Assembly (NCBI RefSeq): GCF_001570525.1
Contig: NZ_BBXC01000008.1
Coordinates: forward strand, 709,841 to 773,840
DNA from: Herbidospora sakaeratensis
GTDB lineage: Bacteria; Actinomycetota; Actinomycetes; Streptosporangiales; Streptosporangiaceae
Direction: 5' to 3'
Length of the DNA stretch: 64,000 nt
In this document: positions 35,074-44,600 of the stretch, piece by piece
Layout of the letters: each line of letters opens with the position of its first letter
How positions within the stretch are numbered: the first letter of the stretch is position 1
Translations under genes and position numbers: made by a program
The notes under the pieces: generated by a model
The model's input: the letters and a program-made list of their open reading frames with translations, nothing else
What the model was told of the DNA's origin: nothing
Databases searched by the model: none

Positions 35074-35232
35074 ACCTAGCAGTGTGGTCGCTGCGACCAG
35101 CGACGAGAAGACCTTGACCGGCTTCACCGGACAATTGGCCGGGTTGTGCGGCGGCGGCAACGTGACGGCCACCATACCGGTGCAATCGGGAGACAAGCAG
35201 ACATCAAGCGGGCTCCGCCAGGATCGGGCCCC

Positions 35233-35580
35233 ATGTGGAAGGACACCCCTCAGTACCTCGGCGAACTGCTCATCTGGGAGATCGAGGACTACCTCATCGC
35301 CCAGTCACAACGGCCCGAGCGGGCCAAGGTCGCCTTCATCCGGCTGGCCGACGCGTGGGGCGCCGCCTCGATCGCGGCCGAGCTCGACAACGGCGGCAGC
35401 TTCTACTCGGCCGCCAAGCGGGCCGACGCCCTGGGCATGACCCTCCCGGGCGACATGTTCGGTACGGTGACCCGCGAGCAGATGCCGCACGTCTTCGCGG
35501 CGGTGCCCGGCACGACGTTCCCGCCGATGCCCGACGGGGACGGGTGGGTCATTGTCCGATTGGTCGCTTTCGAATCCTGA
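35233..35580 (+). CDS. Hypothetical protein, 115 residues
   Basis: A small acidic-aromatic cytosolic protein beginning [20 protein letters not shown], with helical N-terminal half and a C-terminal [10 protein letters not shown] segment. I do not recognise it. ATG 35233 is preceded by AGGATCGGG; the upstream in-frame start at 35146 adds a low-complexity leader. It lies 67 bp upstream of the kinase-like cluster on the same strand and might share its transcript. Confidence 0.65.
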   Translation: MWKDTPQYLGELLIWEIEDYLIAQSQRPERAKVAFIRLADAWGAASIAAELDNGGSFYSAAKRADALGMTLPGDMFGTVTREQMPHVFAAVPGTTFPPMPDGDGWVIVRLVAFES

Positions 35581-35646
35581 TATTTCGGGATTCGGCAGTA
35601 GGCTGATCGCCATAATGATCCACCGACGCGTAATCGGAGGATCCAC

Positions 35647-37722
35647 TTGGCAGTGCCACAGCCGCTCCGCGATCCCCGCCGGCTCGGCGGCCACACCCTG
35701 GTCGGCGCGTACCCGCCGGGTGATCGGTCCGCCTCGTTCGAGACGGGCGACGGCGCCCTGCTGACGCTGTTCCACACCCGCCTGCCCGACCCCGACGCCT
35801 TCCTCGAACGCGTCGACGAACTCCAGCGCGCGGGCGGCTACCCGTGGTTGTCGCTGCTGGACGCCGGCACCTCCGGCGGCGAGCCCTACGTGGTGGTCGA
35901 GAAGGTCGACGGCCGCCATCTGGACGACGCCCTCCCGGAGAGCGACGCCCAGCGCCTGGCCATCGCCTCGATGACGGGCCTCGCCGGCCTCCACCGCGAA
36001 GGCGTGGCCCACGGCTCGTTCACCCCGTGGTCGGTGATCCTCACCGGCGCGGGCCCCCGGCTCGCCCTCCTCGACCTCGACGCCCTGGTGACGGAGGGGG
36101 TCACCAGAAGCACCCGGTCCGCCGCCTCGGCCGCCCCTTCCCCGGCAACCGAGACCGGCGACCCGGATGCCACGGCGCGGGTCGACGGCCGCGGGGCCGC
36201 GACGGCCGAGGCCAACGACCCCGACGCGACCGCCCGGGTGGCCGAGCGGGTCGCCACGTGGCCCAAGACCGAGACCGGCCCGGACTCCCCCGCCGACGAG
36301 ACGCGGCCCGTCGGGTCGCTCGCCTACCTGCCGCCCGAGGCGTTACGTCCCGACCCTCGGCCGCCCGCGCCGCCCGGCGACCTGTTCGCCTGGGCCGCCG
36401 TCATGGTCTTCGCCGCCACCGGGCGGCACGCGTTCGAGCGCGACTCCCCCGCCGCCACCATCAACGCCGTCCTCCACGACGATCCCGACCTCGGCGGGAT
36501 GCCCGAAGGGCTGGCGGGGGTCGTCGCGGCCTGTCTGGCCAAGGACCCCGGGCAGCGGCCGACCGCGCGGGAGGCGCTCGAACGGCTGATCGGCGAGACG
36601 CAGCTGACCATCGACCGGGCCACGCTCGACGTGGTCGCCACCCTTCCTCCGGCCGAGCCGGAGGAGACCGAGCCCGCCGTCCCGCCATTGCCGCCCCGCC
36701 GGGGGCCCAACTGGGTCGCCGTCACCGCCGCCGCCGTCGCGATCGTGCTGGTCGCCGGGCTGGGCGGCTACCTGCTCGGCGGCACCAAGACCGGCGCGGC
36801 GGCCGCCCCGGCGGCCGCGACCGGCGTGCCCTCGACCTCGGTCAGCACGCTGGCCGCCGTCGACGACCCGGCTCCCCCGCCGCCCGCCGTCGGCGGCTTC
36901 ACCGCTCCCGGGCCGGCCATCACGCTGCGGGAGAACCCCGCCGACCCGGCCCGGCTCACCGGCTACCGCAGGGGCGCCGACACGTGGGTGCGCGCCGAGG
37001 GCGACGCCTTCACCGAGCTGCCGGGCGAGGACCTCGAACCGGCCCGCGCACCCGGCGGGAAGTGGCTCGCCGCGGTGGGCCCAGAGACCATCACGTTCAC
37101 CGGCGCCGGTGAACCCTTCACGGTCACCCCCGGCGTCGCGTACACCCGCCCGACCTGGTCGCGCGACGGGGCGAAGCTGATGCTCACGACCACCTCCGGC
37201 GAGGAGGGCCGCCCGGCCGGGTTCGTCGTCGTCGACGTCGCCACCCGGGCCGTCTCCACCGTCGACACCGACGACGAGACGACCGGCGGCGAAGGGCACT
37301 TCGCCTGGTTGCCCGACGGTTCGGGCGTCGTGGTCGGCTACCGGACCGAGACCGAGCACGGGATCAGGTTGCGCGACCTCACCGGCGACCTGACCAAGTC
37401 CTACCACTGGGTGGGCGAGACCTACGGGCGGCGCATGTTCTCGCCGTCCGGGAAGACGTTCGTGACGTTCTGCCCGAGCGGCGGCACGTACTGCGTCTGG
37501 GACACCGCGACCGGGGTGCGGCAGGCGTCGATCGCGCTGTTCTACCCCGACGGCCTCCTGTACGGCTGGTACGACGACGCCCACCTGATCGTCGCCGACC
37601 CGCGCGAGGACCCGCACAAGATCGTGGCCATGGACCTGCGCGGCCGGCCGCAGCGGGTGCTGGCCGAGATCCCGCCCAAGGACGACACGACCGACCTGCT
37701 CCTCTACTACACGGGGAACTGA
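35647..37722 (+). CDS. Receptor pseudokinase with extracellular propeller-like domain
   Basis: A 691-residue protein with the outline of a PknB-type receptor kinase: kinase-like domain 1-315, Pro-rich linker, one helix at about 356-377, and an extracellular half with SRDGAKLMLTT, SPSGKTFVTF and CVWDTATG propeller-like blades. The catalytic residues are lost: the beta-3 Lys position reads LLTLFHT, HRD is HGS (122-124) and DFG is DLD (143-145). The C-lobe (DLFAWAAVMVFAATG, CLAKDPGQRPTA) is well kept, so the fold is probably intact. TTG 35647 follows GGAGG by 6 nt. Tandem with the next two kinase-like genes. Confidence 0.85.
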   Translation: MAVPQPLRDPRRLGGHTLVGAYPPGDRSASFETGDGALLTLFHTRLPDPDAFLERVDELQRAGGYPWLSLLDAGTSGGEPYVVVEKVDGRHLDDALPESDAQRLAIASMTGLAGLHREGVAHGSFTPWSVILTGAGPRLALLDLDALVTEGVTRSTRSAASAAPSPATETGDPDATARVDGRGAATAEANDPDATARVAERVATWPKTETGPDSPADETRPVGSLAYLPPEALRPDPRPPAPPGDLFAWAAVMVFAATGRHAFERDSPAATINAVLHDDPDLGGMPEGLAGVVAACLAKDPGQRPTAREALERLIGETQLTIDRATLDVVATLPPAEPEETEPAVPPLPPRRGPNWVAVTAAAVAIVLVAGLGGYLLGGTKTGAAAAPAAATGVPSTSVSTLAAVDDPAPPPPAVGGFTAPGPAITLRENPADPARLTGYRRGADTWVRAEGDAFTELPGEDLEPARAPGGKWLAAVGPETITFTGAGEPFTVTPGVAYTRPTWSRDGAKLMLTTTSGEEGRPAGFVVVDVATRAVSTVDTDDETTGGEGHFAWLPDGSGVVVGYRTETEHGIRLRDLTGDLTKSYHWVGETYGRRMFSPSGKTFVTFCPSGGTYCVWDTATGVRQASIALFYPDGLLYGWYDDAHLIVADPREDPHKIVAMDLRGRPQRVLAEIPPKDDTTDLLLYYTGN

Positions 37723-37728
37723 ACCCTG

Positions 37729-39639
37729 ATGCCTCCCGTCGAGCCGCTCACCCCGCAGGACCCGGCCTCGCTCGGCCCCTATCCCCTGGTGGGCCGTCTG
37801 GGCGGGGACGTCTATCTGGCCACCGCGCCCGGCGGCGAACAGGTGGCCGCGCGCAGGCTCGCCCGGCCGCTCGACGCGCCCGGACGCGAGGCGCTGGCCC
37901 GCGTCTGGGAGGCCGCGGCCGTCGGCACGCCGCACATCCTGGACACCGGGCGCGACTACATCGTGTCCGAGTACGTGCCGGGGCCCAGCCTGGCCGAGGA
38001 GATCGCCGAGCGGGGCGCGCTGGCCGGGCCCGCGCTGCACCGGCTCGCCGTCGCCACGGCGACCGCGCTGGCCTCCCTCCACCGGGCCGGGCTCACCCAC
38101 GACGCCATCGCGCCCGGACGGGTGCTGCTCGGGCCCGACGGGCCCCGGCTGATCGGGGCCGAACGGCCGGTCACGCCCGCCTGGCGGGCCGACGACGCCC
38201 AGGAGCTCTGGCAGGACCCCGACGAGCCGCCGGGCCCCGCCGCCGACGTGTTCGCGTGGGCGGCGGTGATCGCGTTCGCCGCGACCGGGCGGCCGCCGTT
38301 CGGGGAGAACCCGACACGCGTCTCGTACGGGGCGGCCGACCTCGGGCCGCTCTCGGGGTCGCTGCGCGACCTGGTCGCCGACTGTCTCGCCGACGAGCCC
38401 GCCGCCCGGCCGGGGGCCGAGGAGACGCTGCTCCGGCTGCTCGGCCACGCGGGGGCGCTCGACACGGTGCTGCCCGCCACCGCGCCCCGGGTGGTCGTGG
38501 CGCCCGAGGTCGGCGTGAGCCGTACAGTCCCCGAGAAGAGACGGAAGGGCGGCGCGGTCGCCCTCGCGGCGGGCGGGCTGGCGCTGGCGCTGGTGTCCGG
38601 CGCGGGAGGGTACCTGCTCGCGCCCGCTCCGGCCCCGCAGGCGCGGAAGCCGGCGCCGAGCGCCGCGCCGACCGCGCGCCCGGCCGCGTTCCCCTCGCCG
38701 GGGCCGTCGCCGCTGGCCCTGACCGGCGGGGTGCTGAACGAGCGGCCCGGCGATCCGCTGCGGCTGGCCTCCTACCGGGCCAGCGTGTCGGCCGACGCGA
38801 CGGCGGCGTTCGCGCGCAGCCGCGACGGCGCGGGCTTCGACCGGACCGGCGGCGACAACCACGTCTCGGTCGTCTCGCCCGACGGCCGCTGGACGGCCAC
38901 GATCGACGAGTTGTTCGTGGCCAGCACGGAGCGGCTCGACGTCGAGTTCACCGACCGGGCGAGCGGCCGGCGGTTCACCGTGCCGACCGTCTCCGCGCCG
39001 CTGAGCGCGCACAATCCGGCCTGGTCGCCCGACGGGACCCGGCTGCTGCTGTCGTTGTGGGTCAGCCAGGGCGCGACCGACGTCGTGCCCTTCGGGTTCG
39101 TGGTCGTCGACCCCGCCACCCGCGCGGCCACCGTCGTGGAGACCGCCAACGACGCCGACCGCGACGCGTTCCTGGCCGCCGACCCCGAGGCGCGGCTCGG
39201 CGCGCTGCCCGCCTTCCGGTGGACGCCCGACGGCCGCGAGGTCGCCACCGCCTACCTGACCCCCGAGGGCCGGTACGGCGTGCGCTTCCACGACCTGACC
39301 GGACGTGTACTGCGCGGTTTCCACTGGGTGGGGCTGCCGGCCGGGACGTCCTGGTTCTCCCCCGACGGGCGGTCGTTCGTGACGACCCAGTGCGAGAAAC
39401 GGCACGTCTTCTGCGTCTGGGACACCGCCACCGGCGCGCGCCGGGGCGGCGTGCCCTCCGGGAAGGGCGACGGCATGCTCGGCTGGTTCGACGCCACCCA
39501 CCTGCTCTACTCGCGGGAGGAGAAGGGCGAGTACCGCGCCGACGTGATCGACTTCGCCGGCGAGACCACCCGGACCCTGGTCGAGCTCGACCTGCCCGGC
39601 GACGACCCCCTCGTGCAGTTGTTCTTCCTGCGGAGCTGA
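37729..39639 (+). CDS. Second receptor pseudokinase with propeller-like exterior
   Basis: A 636-residue paralogue of its neighbours: kinase-like domain 1-245, helix at about 275-298, Pro/Ala linker, then an extracellular domain with SPDGRWTATI, SPDGTRLLLSL, SPDGRSFVTTQ and CVWDTATGARRG. Catalytic motifs are degraded in a different way from the first: VAVK is VAAR (39-42), HRD is HDA (124-126) and DFG is GAE (143-145). The C-lobe ADVFAWAAVIAFAATG is kept. It starts 7 bp after the first pseudokinase stop and ends 5 bp before the active kinase. Confidence 0.85.
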   Translation: MPPVEPLTPQDPASLGPYPLVGRLGGDVYLATAPGGEQVAARRLARPLDAPGREALARVWEAAAVGTPHILDTGRDYIVSEYVPGPSLAEEIAERGALAGPALHRLAVATATALASLHRAGLTHDAIAPGRVLLGPDGPRLIGAERPVTPAWRADDAQELWQDPDEPPGPAADVFAWAAVIAFAATGRPPFGENPTRVSYGAADLGPLSGSLRDLVADCLADEPAARPGAEETLLRLLGHAGALDTVLPATAPRVVVAPEVGVSRTVPEKRRKGGAVALAAGGLALALVSGAGGYLLAPAPAPQARKPAPSAAPTARPAAFPSPGPSPLALTGGVLNERPGDPLRLASYRASVSADATAAFARSRDGAGFDRTGGDNHVSVVSPDGRWTATIDELFVASTERLDVEFTDRASGRRFTVPTVSAPLSAHNPAWSPDGTRLLLSLWVSQGATDVVPFGFVVVDPATRAATVVETANDADRDAFLAADPEARLGALPAFRWTPDGREVATAYLTPEGRYGVRFHDLTGRVLRGFHWVGLPAGTSWFSPDGRSFVTTQCEKRHVFCVWDTATGARRGGVPSGKGDGMLGWFDATHLLYSREEKGEYRADVIDFAGETTRTLVELDLPGDDPLVQLFFLRS

Positions 39640-39644
39640 CCTCC

Positions 39645-41309
39645 GTGGAGGGCACCCGGCTGGGCGGCTACACGATCCTGCGGACCCTGGGGGCCGGCGG
39701 GCAGGGCACCGTCTACCTCGCCGCCGCGCCCGACGGCGGGCAGGTGGCGGTGAAGGTGCTGCACGCGGTGCCGGAGGACGGTTCGGCCGAACGTTTCCTG
39801 CGCGAGGCCGAGGTGCTGCCGGAGGTGGCGTCGTTCTGCGCGGCGCAGGTGCTCGGGTTCGGGGTGGCGGACGGCGTGCCGTACATCGCCAGCGAGTACG
39901 TCGAAGGGCCGACGCTCCAGGCCCTGGTCAGGGAGCGCGGCCCGCTGGCCGGGGGCCCGCTGCGGTCGGTGGCCGTCGGCACCATCACCGCGTTGTCGGC
40001 CATCCACCGGGCCGGGGTGGTGCACCTCGACTTCAAGCCCGCGAACGTGATCCTCGGCCGCGACGGCCCCCGGGTGATCGACTTCGGCATCGCCCGGGCC
40101 GTGGACGCCGAGGCGACCGGCACCGGGGCGGTCGGCACCCCCACCTACATGGCGCCCGAGCAGCTCGGCGAGACGCCACCCGGCCCCGCGGCCGACGTGT
40201 TCGCGTGGGCGGCGACGGTGGTGTTCGCGGCGTCCGGGACGCCGCCGTTCGGGGCCGACACGGTGCCGGCGGTGCTGAACCGGCTGCTGCGCGGCCAGCC
40301 CGACCTCGGCCCGCTGACCGGGGACCTGCGCGAGGTGGTCGCGGCCTGCCTGGTCAAGGACCCGCTCGCCCGGCCGGCCTCCTCCGACGTGTTGTTGCGG
40401 CTGCTCGGGCGGGCGCCGGCGGCCTCCCGGCGGATCGGGCGGCGGATTCTGGTCGCCGGGGCGGCGCTGGCCGTCGCGGCCGCCGCCGCCGGGGTGGCGG
40501 TGTGGGCGTCGCGGCCCGAGCCGCCCCGGTCGTCGGGCCCGCCGTCGGCGGCCTTCACCTCTGTCGAGGTGCCCGAGTTGCCGGGGTTTCTGCACGAGCA
40601 CGCGTCCGACCCGGTCCGGCTCACGTCGTTCAGTGTCAGTACGTCCGTGACGAGCATCCGGTCGTATGTGCGCTCGCGTGACTCCTTCGCGCCGACCGGA
40701 CGGCAGCGGCATCCGGTCGTGTCGCCCGACGGGACGACCCTGGCGGAGGTCAACTGGGCGCCCCGGTCGGCGGCCGACGGGAACGCGGTGACGTTCACAC
40801 GGGACGGGGCGACGTTCGCCGTGCCGACCGTGGAGCCGCCGCTGGCGGTGCGGTCTCCTGTCTGGTCCGGGGACGGGGGGCGGGTGCTGCTGACCGTGTG
40901 GTCGGAGGAGGGGCGGACGGGGTTCGTGCTCGTGGACGTGGCCGCCCGGCGGTCGGCCTATGTCAGCGTGGGTTCGCCGGAGACGGATTTCGCCTTCGGG
41001 CCCGGCGCGACCGTGACGTCCGGCGGGGTGGTGTACGGCGCGGATGGGACCCGGTCCCGGGCCTACGACGGAATGTCCAGCCTGGTCTTCTCGCCCTCGG
41101 GGCGGCGGTATGCGGGGGCCTGCGCGTCGGGGATCTGCGCTCCCGGACCTTTCAGGTCGTCGGGCGAGGTGATCGGCTGGTTCAACGAGGACACCCTGAT
41201 CGTGCGCGACGGGCGCAGGGTGCTCGCGGTGGACGCGACCAGCGGGGCCACCCGACGGACCCTCGCCGACCTGAACTCGGACCAGGAAACGATCATCCAT
41301 TACTCATGA
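39645..41309 (+). CDS. Receptor Ser/Thr protein kinase with extracellular propeller-like domain
   Basis: A 554-residue kinase with all catalytic motifs: glycine loop GAGGQGTV (16-23), K37 in VAVK, HLDFKPAN (127-134, D129), DFG (146-148) and MAPE. One helix (ILVAGAALAVAAAAAGVAVW) lies near 268-290, followed by an extracellular part with SPDGTTLAEV and SPSGRRYAG blades. GTG 39645 has CGGAG 9 nt upstream and lies just after the second pseudokinase stop. It is the only member of the triplet expected to phosphorylate, and the adjoining pseudokinases may form receptor complexes with it (inference). Confidence 0.9.
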   Translation: MEGTRLGGYTILRTLGAGGQGTVYLAAAPDGGQVAVKVLHAVPEDGSAERFLREAEVLPEVASFCAAQVLGFGVADGVPYIASEYVEGPTLQALVRERGPLAGGPLRSVAVGTITALSAIHRAGVVHLDFKPANVILGRDGPRVIDFGIARAVDAEATGTGAVGTPTYMAPEQLGETPPGPAADVFAWAATVVFAASGTPPFGADTVPAVLNRLLRGQPDLGPLTGDLREVVAACLVKDPLARPASSDVLLRLLGRAPAASRRIGRRILVAGAALAVAAAAAGVAVWASRPEPPRSSGPPSAAFTSVEVPELPGFLHEHASDPVRLTSFSVSTSVTSIRSYVRSRDSFAPTGRQRHPVVSPDGTTLAEVNWAPRSAADGNAVTFTRDGATFAVPTVEPPLAVRSPVWSGDGGRVLLTVWSEEGRTGFVLVDVAARRSAYVSVGSPETDFAFGPGATVTSGGVVYGADGTRSRAYDGMSSLVFSPSGRRYAGACASGICAPGPFRSSGEVIGWFNEDTLIVRDGRRVLAVDATSGATRRTLADLNSDQETIIHYS

Positions 41310-41325
41310 CCGACCCCGGCTGGTC

Positions 41326-41363
41326 CCGGGCGATCAAGCCGGCTGGTCACGCTGATCGCCCGG
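41326..41363. terminator. Bidirectional hairpin terminator
   Basis: CCGGGCGATCA (41326-41336) pairs perfectly with TGATCGCCCGG (41353-41363), an 11-bp stem with a 16-nt loop that holds its own AGCCGGCT palindrome. It lies between the kinase stop at 41309 and the convergent small gene ending at 41372. Confidence 0.7.
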
Positions 41364-41371
41364 AACTCTGG

Positions 41372-41611
41372 TCAGGCCATCACTCGGTCGACGATCTCCG
41401 AGGCGCCCATCGAGCGGGCGCAGTGGGCGCCGCAGAACCACTTGCGGTCGGCCTCCACGCCGTGGCCGATGATGCGGCAGCCACAGTGTTCGCAGATCGG
41501 CGCCATCCTGGTGATCGCGCACTCGAAGCTGTCGAAGGTGTGGACGGCCCCCTGGGCGTGCACCTCGAACGTCATGTCGTAGTCGTTTCCGCATACTTCG
41601 CAAGCGGCCAT
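41372..41611 (-). CDS. Small Cys-rich zinc-ribbon/metallothionein-like protein
   Basis: A 79-residue cytosolic protein with eight Cys and several His: C4-x2-C7, C31, C40-x2-C43-x-C45, C60 and C64, plus H42, H50 and H63. The spacing suggests two treble-clef or metallothionein-like zinc sites. Similar small proteins in actinobacteria are annotated as metallothionein-like; the job is unknown. ATG 41611 has GGGGGGAA upstream. It lies 50 bp downstream of the Pro-rich membrane protein gene and may be read with it. Confidence 0.8.
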   Translation of the reverse strand: MAACEVCGNDYDMTFEVHAQGAVHTFDSFECAITRMAPICEHCGCRIIGHGVEADRKWFCGAHCARSMGASEIVDRVMA

Positions 41612-41661
41612 GATTCCCCCCGGATAGGTCGTTACCGCTTACCTACCCAGGGGGAAACCGG

Positions 41662-44600
41662 CTACAGCGTCGCGAGCAGGCCCTTGGCCATCTCCTTGGC
41701 CCCGGCGGCGGCCTCGGGCAGGGGCATCAGCACCGCCCCGATGTTGTTGATCTCGGTCCCGGCCGGGCGGTCGGCGCCGCCGAACAGGACCGTCACGACG
41801 AACGTGCCCTGCATGACCTTGACCTCATAGGCACCGCTGTAAGCGGTCTCGGTCTGCTGCCTGATCGCCTGGCCGTAGTTGTCGGTGCCCAGGCCCGGGA
41901 TCTTCTGGATCTTGCTCCACTGGATGCCGCCGATCTTCGACCCGGCCGTGCCCCGGCTCTTGCCGCGCTCGTCGACCAGGTAGAACCGGGCCATCTCGGC
42001 GTTCGGGAACTCCCGGATGCCGATCCGCAGGTTCCGCCAGCGGACCTTGCCGCCCTCGACCGGCATGGCGTCGTTCCACCACTGACACTCGGTCAGCTTC
42101 GCCTTGCCCTCCGTGAGCGACTGCGCCAGGCCCTCGGTCTGCGGCACCAGCTTCGCGGCCACCGGGTTCATCGTCACGCAGTTGGGCGGCAGGGCGATCT
42201 TGACCGGCGACGGGCTCGCCGTCGGCGTGGGGCTCGGGCGGGCCTTGCCCGCGAACGGGAGCGGCTTCTTGGCGTACCAGGCCTCGGCCGACTGGGCCAG
42301 CTGGGTCAGCAGCGCCTTGACCTCGCGGATCGCGTTCTCCTCGGTGATCGACTGCTTGGTGTCGTTCGTGAGGACGTCGGCTTCCTTGTGCTGCTGGCTG
42401 GCCTCGTACTTGACGTCGAAGGTGATGTTGCCGACCCGGCCCATGCCGGTGCCGAAGGCGTAGCGGTAGTCGTCCTCACGCGTCCACTGGTACTGGGCGA
42501 CGGCCGCCTCGCCGATGCCGGTGAACACCGAGGGCTTCGAGTAGTACCGCTCCTCGTTGGAGACCGAGGCGGTGTAGTCGTACTGGCGCTTCTCGCCGTC
42601 GAACTGGATCGAGGCGGCCTTGTCGGCGGTGGTGTCGCCTATCGCCTCGTAGCGGGCGACGTTGACGGTGATCTGCCGCTGGCGGTTGTACTCGCCGAAC
42701 GAGATGTTGCGGTTGGTCCACTCGCACGTCCACCGGACGTAGCTGACGAGGTTCCCGTCGCGCTCGTCGGACATCCGCATGTCGATCTTGGCGGCCGGGA
42801 CCAGCCGCTCGGTCTGCTCCGGGTCGAGCATCGCGCAGACGTCGAAGTCGGTCGCCCCCTTCGGGTCGTCGCCCGCCGCCGGCGGAGCCGCCCCGGACGC
42901 CTCGGGAGTCGCCCCCGTCTTCGGCGGCGGCGCGGTCTGCGGGGTGTCCTCGCCGCCGGTCGTCTGGAAGAACACGAACGTGCCGCCCGCCACGACCAGG
43001 ACCACCACGGCCGCGATCAGCGGCCAGAGCCACTTGTTCCTCTTCGGCGGCCCGGGAGGCTGCGCCCACCCCGGCTGGGTGGTGCCCTGCCACGGGCCCG
43101 AGTTCTGCTGCTGCCACCCGCTCTGCGCCTGCCACGGGTCGCCGCCCCCGCTCGGGGCGCCGTTGGCCTGCGGCTGGAACAACACCGCCGTGCCCTCGGG
43201 CCCCGCCTGGCCCTGGGGGGCCTGCGGGTTCCAGGGGCCCTGCGGGGGCTGGTCGGCGTCCGCGGGTCCGCGCCACCGCTCACTGCCCCGGGGGACGTGG
43301 CCGTGCGGGCCGGGAGGCTCGGGGGTGCTCGGCGTCTGCGGCGCCCAGGGGGTGCCCTCGGACGGGGTGGACCAGGCCGACCCCGGGGCCGTCAGGCCAG
43401 AGGACTCCTGACGGGACTCGGGCGACGGGGACTCGGTGCCGGGCCACTTGGCGGTGGGAGACCCCTCGGTGCCGGGCCAGGGGGCGTCGCTCTTGGACTC
43501 GGCGCCGGGCCACTGCGGGCCGGACGTGGACTCGGCGCCGGGCCACTGCGGGCCGGACGTGGACTCGGCGCCCGGCCACTGCGCGCCGCCCTGAGGCTCC
43601 GAACCGGGCCACTGCGCGCCGCTCGGACCTTCCGCGCCGAATCGCTGCGGACCCGACGGGGACTCGGTGCCGGGCCACTTGGCGGTGGGGGAACCCTCCG
43701 CGCCCGGCCACTGCGGACCCGGCGAAGACTCCGCAGGAGGCCGCTGCGGGCCGGACGTGGACTCCACACCTGGCCACTGCGCGCCGCCCTGGGGCTCCAG
43801 ACCGGGCCACTGCGGGCCAGTCGGACCATCCGCACCGAGCCTCTGCGGACCCGACGAGGACTCCACGCCGAACGGCTGCGGGCCCGACGGTGATTCGGGG
43901 CCGGGCCACTGCGGGCCCGGGGCGCCGAAAGCCGGTGGCGGGGTGGTCGGTGAGGACTGGCGGGGGTCGGCGGGCGGCTCCGGCATGCCGGGCCAGTCGG
44001 GTCCGGCCGAGGGCCATGGCTGGTGCGGGCTCGCCGGGGGCTGCGAGGGGCGGTTGGAGCCGAAGGCGTCGAAACCCTGGCCGGGGGTGGAGGGCTGGTT
44101 CGGGGCCTGACCGGGGCGTCGGCCGGAGGCGGGGCCGTCGGCGATCGGGGAGACGCCGTTGGCGCCCGGCGCGTGCCGGTCGGAGGGGCCGTGGGGGACC
44201 GGGCCGCCGCCGCGTCCGGGGGCGTCCGGGCGGCTGAAGTCGCGGAAGTCGGAGCGGCCCTCGGGCGGGCCCTCCGGGGTCGGCGCGCCGAACATCGCGG
44301 GCGGACGGAGCCCCCCGGGCGGGCCTTCCGGGGTCTGGGGTTTGCGGGGCTGGCTGGCCGGGGTGTCGAACCAGCCGGGGCGGTCAGACGGCGGGGAGGA
44401 CGGGGTGGCCGACTGCCGGGTGGACGACTTGGGGATCCGCCTCGGCAGTTCGGAGGCGCTTTCCCGTAACCGCGTGGTCGCCGGGTCGACGCCGCCGGGG
44501 TCGCCGCCCTGCGGCCCCGCGGAAGGCTCGCCGGGGCGCTCGGCCGCGTCGCCGCCGTCGCGCTTCGTCGTGTCGTCGCTCGGGCCGCCGTCCGTGGGAG

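Noticed and set aside
36343-39501. Very long minus-strand open frame opposite the pseudokinase genes
   Set aside because: It is a GC-bias shadow: Arg/Gly/Pro/Val-rich, no domain, no ribosome site, while the plus strand encodes recognisable kinase and propeller domains.
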